A DNA stretch of 64,000 nucleotides from contig NZ_JADBEM010000001.1 of NCBI RefSeq assembly GCF_014873875.1, forward strand, positions 5,270,001-5,334,000, written 5' to 3'. The notes below the pieces were generated by a model. The model had not been told where the DNA came from. It was given only the letters and a program-made list of their open reading frames with translations, and did no database searches. A program made the position numbers and the translations under genes. This document shows, one piece after another, positions 8,218 through 16,496 of this stretch (the first letter of the stretch is position 1; every line of letters starts with the position of its first letter). The DNA comes from Actinopolymorpha pittospori (GTDB lineage: Bacteria; Actinomycetota; Actinomycetes; Propionibacteriales; Actinopolymorphaceae).

Positions 8218-9198
8218 GTGGCCCTCCAAGGCTCAGCAACGAGTTCGGGTGCTGTCGAGGTCGGCGGAGCGTCGACGCAACCGAGTGAGTCTCACCGCAT
8301 TTCTTTGTGGTCGAGAGTGTGGCAGGAACGCTCGATGTATCTGTTCATCCTGCCCGGCTTTCTGTTCTTCGTGGTCTTCCGGTATCTGCCTCTGGCCGGC
8401 AACATCGTCGCGTTCGAGAACTACTCGCCGTATCTCGGGATCATCCAGAGCGAGTGGGTCGGCCTGCAGAACTTCGTCGATCTCCTGAGCGACCCCCGGG
8501 TCGGTCAGGCGCTCGTCAACACACTCATCATCAACGGGCTCCAGTTGGTCTTCTTCTTTCCCGCTCCCATCGCGCTCGCCCTGCTGCTGAACAGCATTCT
8601 CTCGCCGACCGTCAAAAGAGTCATCCAGACGGTCGTCTACCTGCCGTACTTCATCGGTTGGGTGGTGCTGGTCAGCGTGTGGCAGTCGGTGCTCGGTGGT
8701 GACGGCCTGTTGAACCAGGTGCTCGCGGACCACGGTGTGGGTGCGATCAACCTGATGACCAACCCAGATCTGTTCAAGCCCCTGATGGTGCTGCAGTACA
8801 TGTGGAAGTACGTGGGCTGGGGAACGATCATCTTCCTCGCCGCCCTCACGAAGATCGATCCGGCGTTGTATGAGTCGGCGGTCGTCGACGGTGCCAGGCC
8901 GATTCGTCGGATGTGGCACGTGACCCTTCCCGGGATCAGAGGGATCGCGATCCTGTTGCTGATCCTCAACCTCGGAAACATCCTGACCACCGGGTTCGAG
9001 CAGATCCTGTTGCAGGAGCCCGCGGTCGGCGCGGAGGCGGGCCAGGTCCTGGACACCTTCGTGTATCTCGAGGGCGTCGTGGGCGGCAACTGGGGTCTCG
9101 CGACCGCCGTCGGTCTGTTCAAAGGCGTGGTCGGCACGATCCTGATCCTGATCGCGAACAAGGTCGCACACATGCTCGGTGAGGACGGTGTGTTCTGA
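8218..9198 (+). CDS. ABC transporter permease, LplB-like
   Basis: Permease of the LplB/YteP-type carbohydrate importer family with six predicted membrane segments, the first being YLFILPGFLFFVVFRYLPL. The EAA-like loop ESAVVDGARPIRRMW is near residue 218. A GTG preceded by GAAGGGA is taken as the start (326 residues); an upstream in-frame GTG at 8173 or a downstream ATG at 8335 are alternatives, the latter removing the cytoplasmic N-terminus. It ends in TGATG, overlapping the next permease by one base. These transporters typically import oligosaccharides of plant or polysaccharide origin, but the ligand here is unknown. Confidence 0.9.
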   Translation: MALQGSATSSGAVEVGGASTQPSESHRISLWSRVWQERSMYLFILPGFLFFVVFRYLPLAGNIVAFENYSPYLGIIQSEWVGLQNFVDLLSDPRVGQALVNTLIINGLQLVFFFPAPIALALLLNSILSPTVKRVIQTVVYLPYFIGWVVLVSVWQSVLGGDGLLNQVLADHGVGAINLMTNPDLFKPLMVLQYMWKYVGWGTIIFLAALTKIDPALYESAVVDGARPIRRMWHVTLPGIRGIAILLLILNLGNILTTGFEQILLQEPAVGAEAGQVLDTFVYLEGVVGGNWGLATAVGLFKGVVGTILILIANKVAHMLGEDGVF

Positions 9199-10106
9199 TG
9201 GCTATCCGCACGATGGCGCCTCGGGCCTCCCATCCCATCTGGATCGAGAAGCCCTCCGTCGGAACCCGCATCGTGAAGGTCGTCACCATCGCGGTCATCG
9301 TCATCGTGATGCTGTTTCCGTTCCTCTACGTGCTGGCGGTGAGCCTGTCCACCCAGGCCGACCTCGCGGGCTCCTCGGTGACGCTGATCCCGAAGAACCC
9401 CACCCTGGAGGCGTATCGGCAGATCCTGGCCGGTGGCGTCGTGACCCGAGCCCTGGTGGTGAGCATCTGCGTCACCGTCGTCGGCACCGTCGTGAGCATG
9501 GTGATGACGACGACGTTGGCGTACGGGCTGACCCGCACGCGGCAGGTTCCAGGAAGCAGGCTCGTGCTGCTCATGGTGCTCGGGACGCTGCTGTTCAGCG
9601 CCGGCATCATCCCGAACTACCTGCTCGTCCGGTACCTGGGGATGCTCGACTCGTACGCGGCCCTGATCGTCCCCGGGCTGATCAGCGCGTTCAACCTGGT
9701 CGTGGTTCGGCAGTTCTTCATGAACATCCCCGAGGAGTTGACCGACGCGGCACGGATCGACGGCGCCGGGACGTTCCAGGTGTTCTGGCACATCATCCTG
9801 CCGTTGTCGAAGGCGGTCCTGGCGGTCGTCGCGCTCTTCTACGGCGTCGCCCTGTGGTCGGACTTCTTCAACGCGCTGATCTACCTGAACGACACGACGA
9901 AGTGGCCCGTCCAACTGGTCCTGCGACTGTTCGTTCTGCAGGGGCAGAACATCGCGCAGAGCCAGCAGGTCGGCCAGCCGGCCCCGCCGGCGGAGACGGT
10001 GCAGATGGCTGTCGTGATCATCGCGACCGCCCCGATCATCCTCGTCTACCCCTTCCTGCAGAAGTACTTCACACAGGGCGTTCTGTCGGGCGCGGTCAAG
10101 GGATGA
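9198..10106 (+). CDS. ABC transporter permease, LplC/YtcP-like
   Basis: A 302-residue partner permease with a first membrane segment at about residues 33-55 and the EAA loop DAARIDGAGTFQVFW near residue 183. The C-terminus GVLSGAVKG is typical of LplC/YtcP proteins. It overlaps the LplB-like gene by one base (TGATG), so both are translated together. The matching binding protein starts 56 bases downstream. No ATPase gene is present in the operon. Confidence 0.92.
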   Translation: MAIRTMAPRASHPIWIEKPSVGTRIVKVVTIAVIVIVMLFPFLYVLAVSLSTQADLAGSSVTLIPKNPTLEAYRQILAGGVVTRALVVSICVTVVGTVVSMVMTTTLAYGLTRTRQVPGSRLVLLMVLGTLLFSAGIIPNYLLVRYLGMLDSYAALIVPGLISAFNLVVVRQFFMNIPEELTDAARIDGAGTFQVFWHIILPLSKAVLAVVALFYGVALWSDFFNALIYLNDTTKWPVQLVLRLFVLQGQNIAQSQQVGQPAPPAETVQMAVVIIATAPIILVYPFLQKYFTQGVLSGAVKG

Positions 10107-10162
10107 GAAGCGACCATGCGGCTGCTCGATGCCGCACCGATGCTCCAGGAAGGTGAACAGAC

Positions 10163-11863
10163 ATGGAATCCGGCGAACTACGGAGCCTGGCGGTCGGCGC
10201 GGGTCGGGGAGTGGACAGAAGGGTCCTGCTCTCGGGACTCGCGGGAGCGGGCCTGGCGTTCCTCGGGGCGTGCGGTAAGCCGAGCTCCTCGAGCGCGAGC
10301 TGTGTCTCGGAGCTGAAGTTCCCCGCGTCCACGGTGAAGCACCAGCCCGAGGAGGTCGTGTCGAAGGTCACGAACACGCCCATCGCGTGGACGTCGTACC
10401 CGAAGTCGTACGTGACGATCCCCGAACCGCCCGGCAAGGGCGAAAGCGTGTCCACCTTCCAGATCCTCTTCAGCTCGCCGCCTCCGGGACTGGGTAAAAA
10501 CCCTTGGTGGCAGGAGCTCAACAAGCGGCTCAACGTGAAACTGCAGCCGACCCTGGCGCCGTCACCGGACTACGCCACGAAACTGCTCACACTGGCCGCG
10601 AGCGGCAACTTCCCCGACATCACCTACATCAACTTCAACCAGAACGGCCAGTACAACGGCGCGGGCTTCCAGAAGTTCATCGCCGAGGGCGCGTTCCACG
10701 ACCTGACGCAGTACCTCAGCGGCGATGGGCTCAAGGACTTTCCGAACCTGCAGCGGATCCCCCCGCTGACCTGGCAGGGGAGTTCGTTCCAGGGCAAGCT
10801 GTACGGCGTTCCGTATCCAATCCAGGCTGTCAACGGCCAGCTCGGCATGTACCGCAAGGACTGGGCCGAGAAGCTCGGCGTGGACAATCCGAAGAACGCC
10901 GACGAAGTGATGGAGATGTTCGTCGCCTTCGCGACGGGGGACCCCAACGGCGACGGGAAGAAGAACACCTATGGTCTGGACGGCCTGCGCCAGAGTATGT
11001 GGCTGGGGATGTTCCGTTCGCCGAACAACTGGCGGTTGACCTCGGACGGCACCCTGCAGAAGGACATCGAGACCGAGGAGTACCGGGCGGCCCTGGAGTT
11101 CACCAACAACCTGTGGAAGAAGGGCGCGATCCACCCCGACGCGTTGACCCTGACCCTGAACCAGAACCAGGACCTCTTCCACGGCGGCCGGACGGGATTC
11201 TTCACCCAGGGCGGCTGGGGCTTCTTCGGCAACCAGCCGAACACCGACTACACCCAGACCAAGCAGAACAATCCGAAGGCGAACCCGCAACCGTGGCTGC
11301 CGCCGGGTCACGACGGCGGGAAGCCCGCGATGGCCATCGGGACGGCGAGCTACGGCTTCGGCGGCATCCCGACCTCCATCAAGGACGAGAAGAAGATCAT
11401 CGAACTGATCCACATCATGGAGTACTGGGCGGCTCCGTTCGGTAGCGACGAGTTCACCTTCATGTACAAGGGCATCGAGGGCAAGATGTTCAACTACGTG
11501 AAGGGTGCACCGGTCGCGGTGTCGAACGGCAACCAGAACTGGGCCAACGGCCTCAACTATCTCTGCGGTCCGCAGGAGATCAACTACTTCTACGCCAACC
11601 AGCCCGGCGAGGCCGAGCGGATGCAGCACTGGCAGGAACTGCAGCTCGACGGTGCGACCCCGGACCCGACCCAGGGCCTCTACTCACCGGCGTGGGTCCA
11701 GAACGCGGCGAGCCTGGTGAAGTTGCAGCAGGACGCCTTCAACCAGATCGCGGTGGGTGGTCGGCCGATGTCCTACCTCGACGAGGTGATCAAGACCTGG
11801 AAGAGCCAGGGTGGCGACCAGGCGCGCAAGGAGTTCCAGGAGGCCATCCAGAAGTGCACCTGA
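10163..11863 (+). CDS. Extracellular solute-binding lipoprotein, LplA-like
   Basis: A 566-residue binding protein, the length typical of LplA/YtcQ-type receptors that accompany LplB/LplC permeases and longer than ordinary sugar-binding proteins. The N-terminus has a twin-arginine motif (DRRVLLSGL, R19-R20) and lipobox LGAC with the lipidated cysteine at 37. The mature domain contains the NFPDITYINFN and GKLYGVPYPI segments usual in this family, and many Trp/Asn/Gln residues compatible with sugar stacking. AGGAAGGTGAACAG precedes the ATG. It completes the PhyH-permease-permease-receptor operon. Confidence 0.92.
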   Translation: MESGELRSLAVGAGRGVDRRVLLSGLAGAGLAFLGACGKPSSSSASCVSELKFPASTVKHQPEEVVSKVTNTPIAWTSYPKSYVTIPEPPGKGESVSTFQILFSSPPPGLGKNPWWQELNKRLNVKLQPTLAPSPDYATKLLTLAASGNFPDITYINFNQNGQYNGAGFQKFIAEGAFHDLTQYLSGDGLKDFPNLQRIPPLTWQGSSFQGKLYGVPYPIQAVNGQLGMYRKDWAEKLGVDNPKNADEVMEMFVAFATGDPNGDGKKNTYGLDGLRQSMWLGMFRSPNNWRLTSDGTLQKDIETEEYRAALEFTNNLWKKGAIHPDALTLTLNQNQDLFHGGRTGFFTQGGWGFFGNQPNTDYTQTKQNNPKANPQPWLPPGHDGGKPAMAIGTASYGFGGIPTSIKDEKKIIELIHIMEYWAAPFGSDEFTFMYKGIEGKMFNYVKGAPVAVSNGNQNWANGLNYLCGPQEINYFYANQPGEAERMQHWQELQLDGATPDPTQGLYSPAWVQNAASLVKLQQDAFNQIAVGGRPMSYLDEVIKTWKSQGGDQARKEFQEAIQKCT

Positions 11864-11989
11864 GCCCCGCGGGTTCTCACCTGTGCTTCGTCGCCGGCCT
11901 GCCGGCCGTCGGGTGCTGGAGCGTGATCGGCGCACGGTAGCGTGACCGACGCTCCGGCACCCGACAGACGCCGGCAGATGGGGGACTCG

Positions 11990-12271
11990 ATGAAGCGTGC
12001 GATGCTCGTTGGTGTGGCCGCGCTCGTACTGCTCGCGGCCTGCGGGCCCGACTCCGGCACGGTCACCGAGCGTAAGTACGTCCGCGGCTACACCACCATG
12101 TCGCGGTCGTGCCACAAGAGCGGCCGGTCGCGAAGCTGCACCAACCACCCGGTCCGGCACCGGGCCTGCTGGGAGATCCGGTTCCGCGACCCGAACGGGC
12201 GCACCGGCAAGGACTGCGTCACCGAGGCGCGGTACGCGCGGATCAAGGTCGGGGACCACTACCAGAAGTAG
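11990..12271 (+). CDS. Small lipoprotein of unknown function
   Basis: A 93-residue protein with a lipoprotein signal (MKRAMLVGVAALVLLAAC; lipidated Cys18). The mature part is basic and has four cysteines (CHKSGRSRSC, RACWEIRF, DCVTEARY), suggesting disulfides outside the membrane. The pattern ACWEIRFRD--G-----CV resembles small actinobacterial secreted proteins that I cannot name. The chosen ATG is preceded by GGGGGACTCG; a GTG 48 bases upstream would spoil the signal peptide. It is probably an independent gene, convergent with the penicillin-binding protein. Confidence 0.65.
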   Translation: MKRAMLVGVAALVLLAACGPDSGTVTERKYVRGYTTMSRSCHKSGRSRSCTNHPVRHRACWEIRFRDPNGRTGKDCVTEARYARIKVGDHYQK

Positions 12272-12304
12272 CGGGGCGTTGCTGTCCAGGCGCCGCCCGC
12301 CTCG

Positions 12305-13984
12305 TCACTTCGGGCCGAGGGCCTTCAGGAAGGACGCCGCGATCGGACCGGCGTCGGAGCCACCGGATCCACCGTTCTCGAGCAGTACCGCCCACGCGAT
12401 GTCGGCGTCCTGCTGGTAGCCGATCATCCAGGCGTGTGTCCGGGGAGGCTTTTCCTCGCCGTACTCGGCGGTGCCGGTCTTGGCATGCGGCTCACCGGGC
12501 AACCCTCGCAGCGCGTCGCCGGATCCGTCCGTCACCACCGAGCGCATCATCGACTGCAGGTCACTGACCACCTGCGGGTCGAGGTTCCGGGGCGCCTGGA
12601 AGGGGTGCTTGATGGCCTCGGGCACGAGCCTGGGCTGGACGAACCGGCCGGACTTCACGGTGGCGGCGACCGATGCCATGACCAGCGGTGAGGCCAGGTC
12701 GCGGGCCTGCCCGATCATCGCGGCCGCCTTGTCGTTGACGTCGGTGTTGACCGGGACCGATCCGTCGAACGTGCCGGCGCCGGTGTCCCACACGCCGCCG
12801 ATCCCGAAGGCTTTGGCCGTCTCGGACAGGCTGTCGTCGTCGAGCCGATCCCGGGACCGCACGAACGCGGTGTTGCAGGAGTGTGCGAAGGCGTCCCTGA
12901 ACGTCGACCCGGACGGCAGCGTGAACTCGCCCTGGTTGGCGAATCGATAGCCGTTCACCCACTCGAACTGTGGACACTGGAGCGGGTCCGAGGGCTGCAG
13001 GCCCTTCTCGAGCAGCGCGGCGGCGGTGACGACCTTGAAGGTCGATCCGGGCGGATACTGGCCGACCAGGGCGCGGTTGAAGCCGCCGCCCGGGTTGTTG
13101 GCCACTGCCAGGACGTCACCGCTCGACGGCTGGATGGCGATGAGTGACGCCGGCGTCACCGCCTGCTCCAGTGCGTCGGCAGCGGCGCTCTGGACGTGGG
13201 CGTCGATCGTCGTGTGCACGTCCCGGCCGACCTGGCCGCCGGCCTTGCGTAACGGCTTCAGGGCCTTGCCGGACTCACGATCGGTTATCGCGACGGCGTA
13301 TGCCGGAGCCGATCCGCCAAGCTGCTTGTCGTACCTCTGCTGCAGCCCGGAGACCCCCTTGCCGGTCTGCTCGTCGACCTGGCCGACCAGCGACGGCGCG
13401 GCGAGCACGTCGCCGTTGCGGTCGAGGATCGAGCCGCGAGTCGACATCTTCGCCACCGCGAGCGTCTGGCCCGCCTTCAGCTGCGGGTGGAGCATGGTCG
13501 GGGCGAACGTGACGAGCGGTGTCCCGGTCGTCTGGACGATCCGAGCCTTCGACGTGTACGTGAACGCTCCGACCTTCGGGACCGTCATCCGGACCGTGAA
13601 CGGCACGACGACCGGCCCTCCGGATCGGTCCGGTCGCTCCGCCACCCCGTTGCCGACGTCGATCGTGAAGGCGGTCGGCTGGAGGTTCTTGCCGACGGAA
13701 GTGAGCAGCGACTCCGCCTCAGTCGGGCTGTTGGTCAGCGTTGCCGCGCCCTTCCAGTCCCCGGTCGTCCAGGCCTTGGTGAACGTGCGCATCGCCTGCT
13801 CGGCCTGCGTCACCGTCTCGTCCTGACGCGCGTCGGCGTGTATGGGAGCGTTGAGCAGGAAGTAGCCGGAGACACCGCCCACGACCAGCAACGCGATCAG
13901 GGACCCGACCACGATCGTTCGAACCCGCTGGGTTCGGCGTCCCCCCCGGCCATATTCCGTTCCCACCCCGCTGCCGGCGCTCAC
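12305..13984 (-). CDS. Penicillin-binding protein transpeptidase with MecA_N-like domain
   Basis: Membrane-anchored class B-type PBP of about 559 residues that cross-links peptidoglycan outside the membrane. One N-terminal membrane segment (VVGSLIALLVVGGVSGYFLL) is followed by an NTF2-like MecA_N region (EQAMRTFTKAWTTGDWKGAA), a dimerisation region with STRGSILDRNGDVLA, and the transpeptidase domain. The three active-site motifs are present: S-T-F-K near residue 313, S-C-N near 368 and K-T-G near 501. The start is uncertain: GTG codons at 13999, 13984 and 13966 are possible, none with a strong ribosome site. It is divergent from a LysR gene, about 100 bases apart. This domain order is shared with low-affinity PBPs such as PBP2a. 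Confidence 0.88.
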   Translation of the reverse strand: MSAGSGVGTEYGRGGRRTQRVRTIVVGSLIALLVVGGVSGYFLLNAPIHADARQDETVTQAEQAMRTFTKAWTTGDWKGAATLTNSPTEAESLLTSVGKNLQPTAFTIDVGNGVAERPDRSGGPVVVPFTVRMTVPKVGAFTYTSKARIVQTTGTPLVTFAPTMLHPQLKAGQTLAVAKMSTRGSILDRNGDVLAAPSLVGQVDEQTGKGVSGLQQRYDKQLGGSAPAYAVAITDRESGKALKPLRKAGGQVGRDVHTTIDAHVQSAAADALEQAVTPASLIAIQPSSGDVLAVANNPGGGFNRALVGQYPPGSTFKVVTAAALLEKGLQPSDPLQCPQFEWVNGYRFANQGEFTLPSGSTFRDAFAHSCNTAFVRSRDRLDDDSLSETAKAFGIGGVWDTGAGTFDGSVPVNTDVNDKAAAMIGQARDLASPLVMASVAATVKSGRFVQPRLVPEAIKHPFQAPRNLDPQVVSDLQSMMRSVVTDGSGDALRGLPGEPHAKTGTAEYGEEKPPRTHAWMIGYQQDADIAWAVLLENGGSGGSDAGPIAASFLKALGPK

Positions 13985-14038
13985 CCGTTCCGTGTCCACG
14001 CGTGCGATCAAAGCACGACACCACCGACAAGGCCAATA

Positions 14039-14076
14039 TGGATATCGAGGCCTGACAGAGCGCGATTGGATATCGT
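14039..14076. promoter_or_regulatory. Divergent LysR/PBP control region with repeated TGGATATCG
   Basis: The 9-base element TGGATATCG occurs twice (14039-14047 and 14067-14075), 28 bases apart, each holding the palindrome GATATC. The right copy runs into TATCGT (14071-14076), which fits a -10 TANNNT about 8 bases before the LysR ATG and, with no ribosome site present, suggests a leaderless transcript. The repeats are plausible LysR-family binding sites controlling both directions; this is inferred from position and repetition only. Confidence 0.45.
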
Positions 14077-14084
14077 CCCTGCTC

Positions 14085-15017
14085 ATGGACCTCGTACGGC
14101 ATCTGGAGTACTTCACCGCGATCGCCGCCGAGGGGCACTTCGGGCGGGCCGCCCAGCGGCTCGACATGCGCCAGCCGCCGCTGTCCCAGGGGCTCCGCCG
14201 ACTCGAGGAGGAACTCGGGACGCGGCTGTTCGACCGGGGCCCGGCGGGCGTACGGCTGACGGAGGCCGGCCGGGCGCTGTTGCCGGCCGCGCAGCGGGTG
14301 CTCGACGAGGTACAGCAGTTGCACCTGCTGGCGCGGCGGCGGCCCGGACCCGGCCGCGAGCTCGTTCGGATCCGGATCGCCCCCGGTCTCGGGCGCGCCC
14401 ACTACACCCGGCTCGTCGCCGCGTGCCGGCAGGCGGTGCCCGAGGCGGACATCGAGGTGGGGGAGCAGACCAGCAGGGACCAGACCCGCGACCTGCTGGC
14501 CGGCCGGGCCGAGGTCGGCGTCCTCCGCGAGCCCGTCGTCGCCCGCGGGCTCGCCCTGGGGCCGGTGCTCGACGTTCCGCTGCGCTGTATCGCGCCCGAC
14601 GACGGCTCGGTGCCGAGGAGCATCCGGCTTCGTGACCTGACCGGGTACGAGCTGCTGCTGCCCGCCAGGGAGCACGCGCCGGCGGCGCACGACGAGCTCC
14701 TCGCGATGTGCGAACGGCACGGGTTCCTTCCGCGGGCCGTCCGCGAGATGGCCGACGAGCGCGTCGCCCGGGGCCTCATCGCCGCCGGTGGGGTCGTCGC
14801 GTTCACGACGGACCCACCGGGACTCGACGACGGCGTGCGAATCGCCGACCTCGACGGCGAGCCGCTCACCCTCACCCTCCGCGTCGCCTGGGTCGGAACG
14901 CCCTCGCCGGCCGCCGGTCGGCTCTCCGACGTTCTCCAGGAAGTGCTCGGAGAGCACCGACGGTCGTCCCCGGACGGACCGTCGCCGCGACCGGTATCCG
15001 AGGTGCCCGCACTGTGA
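14085..15017 (+). CDS. LysR-family transcriptional regulator (BlaA/AmpR-like context)
   Basis: A 310-residue LysR-type regulator. The winged helix-turn-helix is clear at residues 1-60 (LEYFTAIAAEGHFGRAAQRL then PPLSQGLRRLEEELGTRLFDR), followed by the linker helix and an effector-binding periplasmic-binding-protein-like domain. The ATG is chosen because the HTH begins right there; no ribosome site precedes it. The stop codon overlaps the GTG of the beta-lactamase-fold gene by 4 bases, and a PBP gene diverges upstream. LysR regulators next to beta-lactam genes (AmpR, Streptomyces cacaoi BlaA) control inducible resistance, so the same role is inferred here. Confidence 0.9.
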   Translation: MDLVRHLEYFTAIAAEGHFGRAAQRLDMRQPPLSQGLRRLEEELGTRLFDRGPAGVRLTEAGRALLPAAQRVLDEVQQLHLLARRRPGPGRELVRIRIAPGLGRAHYTRLVAACRQAVPEADIEVGEQTSRDQTRDLLAGRAEVGVLREPVVARGLALGPVLDVPLRCIAPDDGSVPRSIRLRDLTGYELLLPAREHAPAAHDELLAMCERHGFLPRAVREMADERVARGLIAAGGVVAFTTDPPGLDDGVRIADLDGEPLTLTLRVAWVGTPSPAAGRLSDVLQEVLGEHRRSSPDGPSPRPVSEVPAL

Positions 15018-15904
15018 GTGACGACGTGACTTCCGACATCCAGCACTGCTTCGAGGACGCCGGCGTGTGGGGCTGGCTGCACGCGGTCGACCTGCGGGAC
15101 AGCGGCCGCGAGGTCGGCCTCCTTCCCGACGAGCCGGTCGCCCTCGCCTCGGTGTTCAAGCTGCCCGTGCTCGTGGCGTACGCCCGGATGGTGGACGAGG
15201 GGGAGCTGGACCCCACGGAGTCGGTCACGCTCACACCCGCGCAGCGGACGGCGGGGCCGACGGGGTTCGCGGCGATGGTCGATCCGGTGACCGCCTCGTG
15301 GCGCGACCTGGCCCGCTCGATGATCGCGGTCAGTGACAACGCCGCCGCGGACGCCCTGCTCGCCGTCGTCGGGCTCGACCGGCTCAAGGCCAGCATCGCG
15401 GACCTCGGACTCGTCGGGACCCGGATCACCGGCGGTGTCGCGGACCTGTACGACGCCGTCCTGCGGGAGAGCGGCCGCCCGACCTACGCCGAGGCGCTCA
15501 CCTGGCTCCGCGACTCCGGCGCGATGGCGTGGGCAGGTGTCCTCGACCCGGCGAACCCGAGCAGTACCGTCGGCAGCTGTCGCGACATGACCCGCCTGCT
15601 CACGGCGATCTGGCGGGACCAGGCCGCCTCGCCCGAGCAGTGCGCTTACATGCGTACCGTTCTGGCCCAGCAGGTCTGGACCCAGCGGCTCGCCGCGGCC
15701 TTCCCCTTCGACGACGTCGTGGTGGCCGGAAAGACCGGGTCGTTCATCGCGCTCCGGCACGAGGTGGGCGTGGTGGAGTACCCGAACGGCGAGGCCTACG
15801 CGGTCGCGGTGTTCACCCGATCGGCACGCACCAGGCTGATCCTGCCCGCCGCCGACGCGGCCATCGCACAGGCCGCCAAGATCGCGGTCGCGAGCCTCCG
15901 CTGA
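15014..15904 (+). CDS. Serine beta-lactamase-fold protein without signal peptide (BlaB-like)
   Basis: A 296-residue protein with the class A active-site layout: S46-V-F-K49, S107-D-N109 and K240-T-G242. No signal peptide or membrane segment is visible, so it should stay in the cytoplasm, and no clear omega-loop E-x-x-L-N general base can be found in the expected region. This combination matches the BlaB regulator of Streptomyces cacaoi better than a secreted hydrolase. Translation starts at GTG overlapping the LysR stop (GTGA), so both proteins are made together. I infer a penicillin- or muropeptide-sensing role with the LysR protein; residual beta-lactamase activity is the alternative. Confidence 0.8.
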   Translation: MSDDVTSDIQHCFEDAGVWGWLHAVDLRDSGREVGLLPDEPVALASVFKLPVLVAYARMVDEGELDPTESVTLTPAQRTAGPTGFAAMVDPVTASWRDLARSMIAVSDNAAADALLAVVGLDRLKASIADLGLVGTRITGGVADLYDAVLRESGRPTYAEALTWLRDSGAMAWAGVLDPANPSSTVGSCRDMTRLLTAIWRDQAASPEQCAYMRTVLAQQVWTQRLAAAFPFDDVVVAGKTGSFIALRHEVGVVEYPNGEAYAVAVFTRSARTRLILPAADAAIAQAAKIAVASLR

Positions 15905-15947
15905 GGCGGCTCGTCCGGACCGAGTTCGACACGACGGCGCTCCCGTC

Positions 15948-16371
15948 TCAGCCCCAGCAGCGGCGGGCCCACCAACCTTCATCCGGGGACGCCGTGGGGT
16001 CCGGCCAGCTGTGGGCGAGATAGAGGTCGTCGAGTGGCGTGACCATGCGGCGAAGTTCACGTGCGGCCCGCGGTGGCAATGCGTGAAGAGCGAGTTCGAG
16101 GATTTCGCGTGCCTCGGTCGTGGCGAACGGGCTGCAGAGCGCACACCCACATCCACCCGACAGGGCGAGAGAGAGCGGGACGGCGGGCGACCCGCGCCCA
16201 CTGCCGAAGGGCCTGAGCGATCGCTCCGGGCCACAGCCGTTCACGTTCCAGACGAACCGTCGCGATGACGAGCGTGCCCGATCCGCGCGGGAGTCCCGGT
16301 GTCGACGGTCTGGCCAGCCGCCGGGGAGAACGGCCGGCGGCGCGTGGCGGTGACGGCCGTCTACGCGGCAT
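15948..16371 (-). pseudogene. Frameshifted conserved actinobacterial hypothetical gene
   Basis: Two adjacent minus-strand frames together read as one protein. The first begins MPRRRPSPPRAAGRSPRR, has AAGGGA before the ATG, and runs to WARVARRPALS; the second continues SLALSGGCGCALCSPFATTE to the helix LPPRAARELRRMVTPLDDLY and ends WWARRCWG. The break lies in a CT repeat (GAGAGAGAG on the plus strand, about 16167-16175); adding one CT unit restores a single frame of about 140 residues. The C-x-C-x2-C cluster and the LPPRAARELR segment look like a conserved actinobacterial family of unknown function. A recent slippage mutation or a sequencing error are both possible. Confidence 0.65.
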
Positions 16372-16496
16372 CGTCCCTTCTGAGTCGCTGCACGCGGACA
16401 GCATGTCAGAACAGCTCCTGCCGCGACCCCTTCGGCACTGCTTGTGTTCCTCGCGGGGGTACTCGCCGAACCTGCCGGTCTCCTAGCATCTGAGCC

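Noticed and set aside
13985..14167. N-terminal extension of the PBP by 61 residues
   Set aside because: The longer frame would run across the divergent control region and into the LysR HTH; its residues (Cys/Trp/Arg-rich) have no protein character, and the membrane anchor starts later.
15014..15904. Secreted class A beta-lactamase as the main call
   Set aside because: No signal peptide, no Glu166-type motif and a longer distance between SDN and KTG than usual; a regulator-like role is more consistent, though activity cannot be ruled out.
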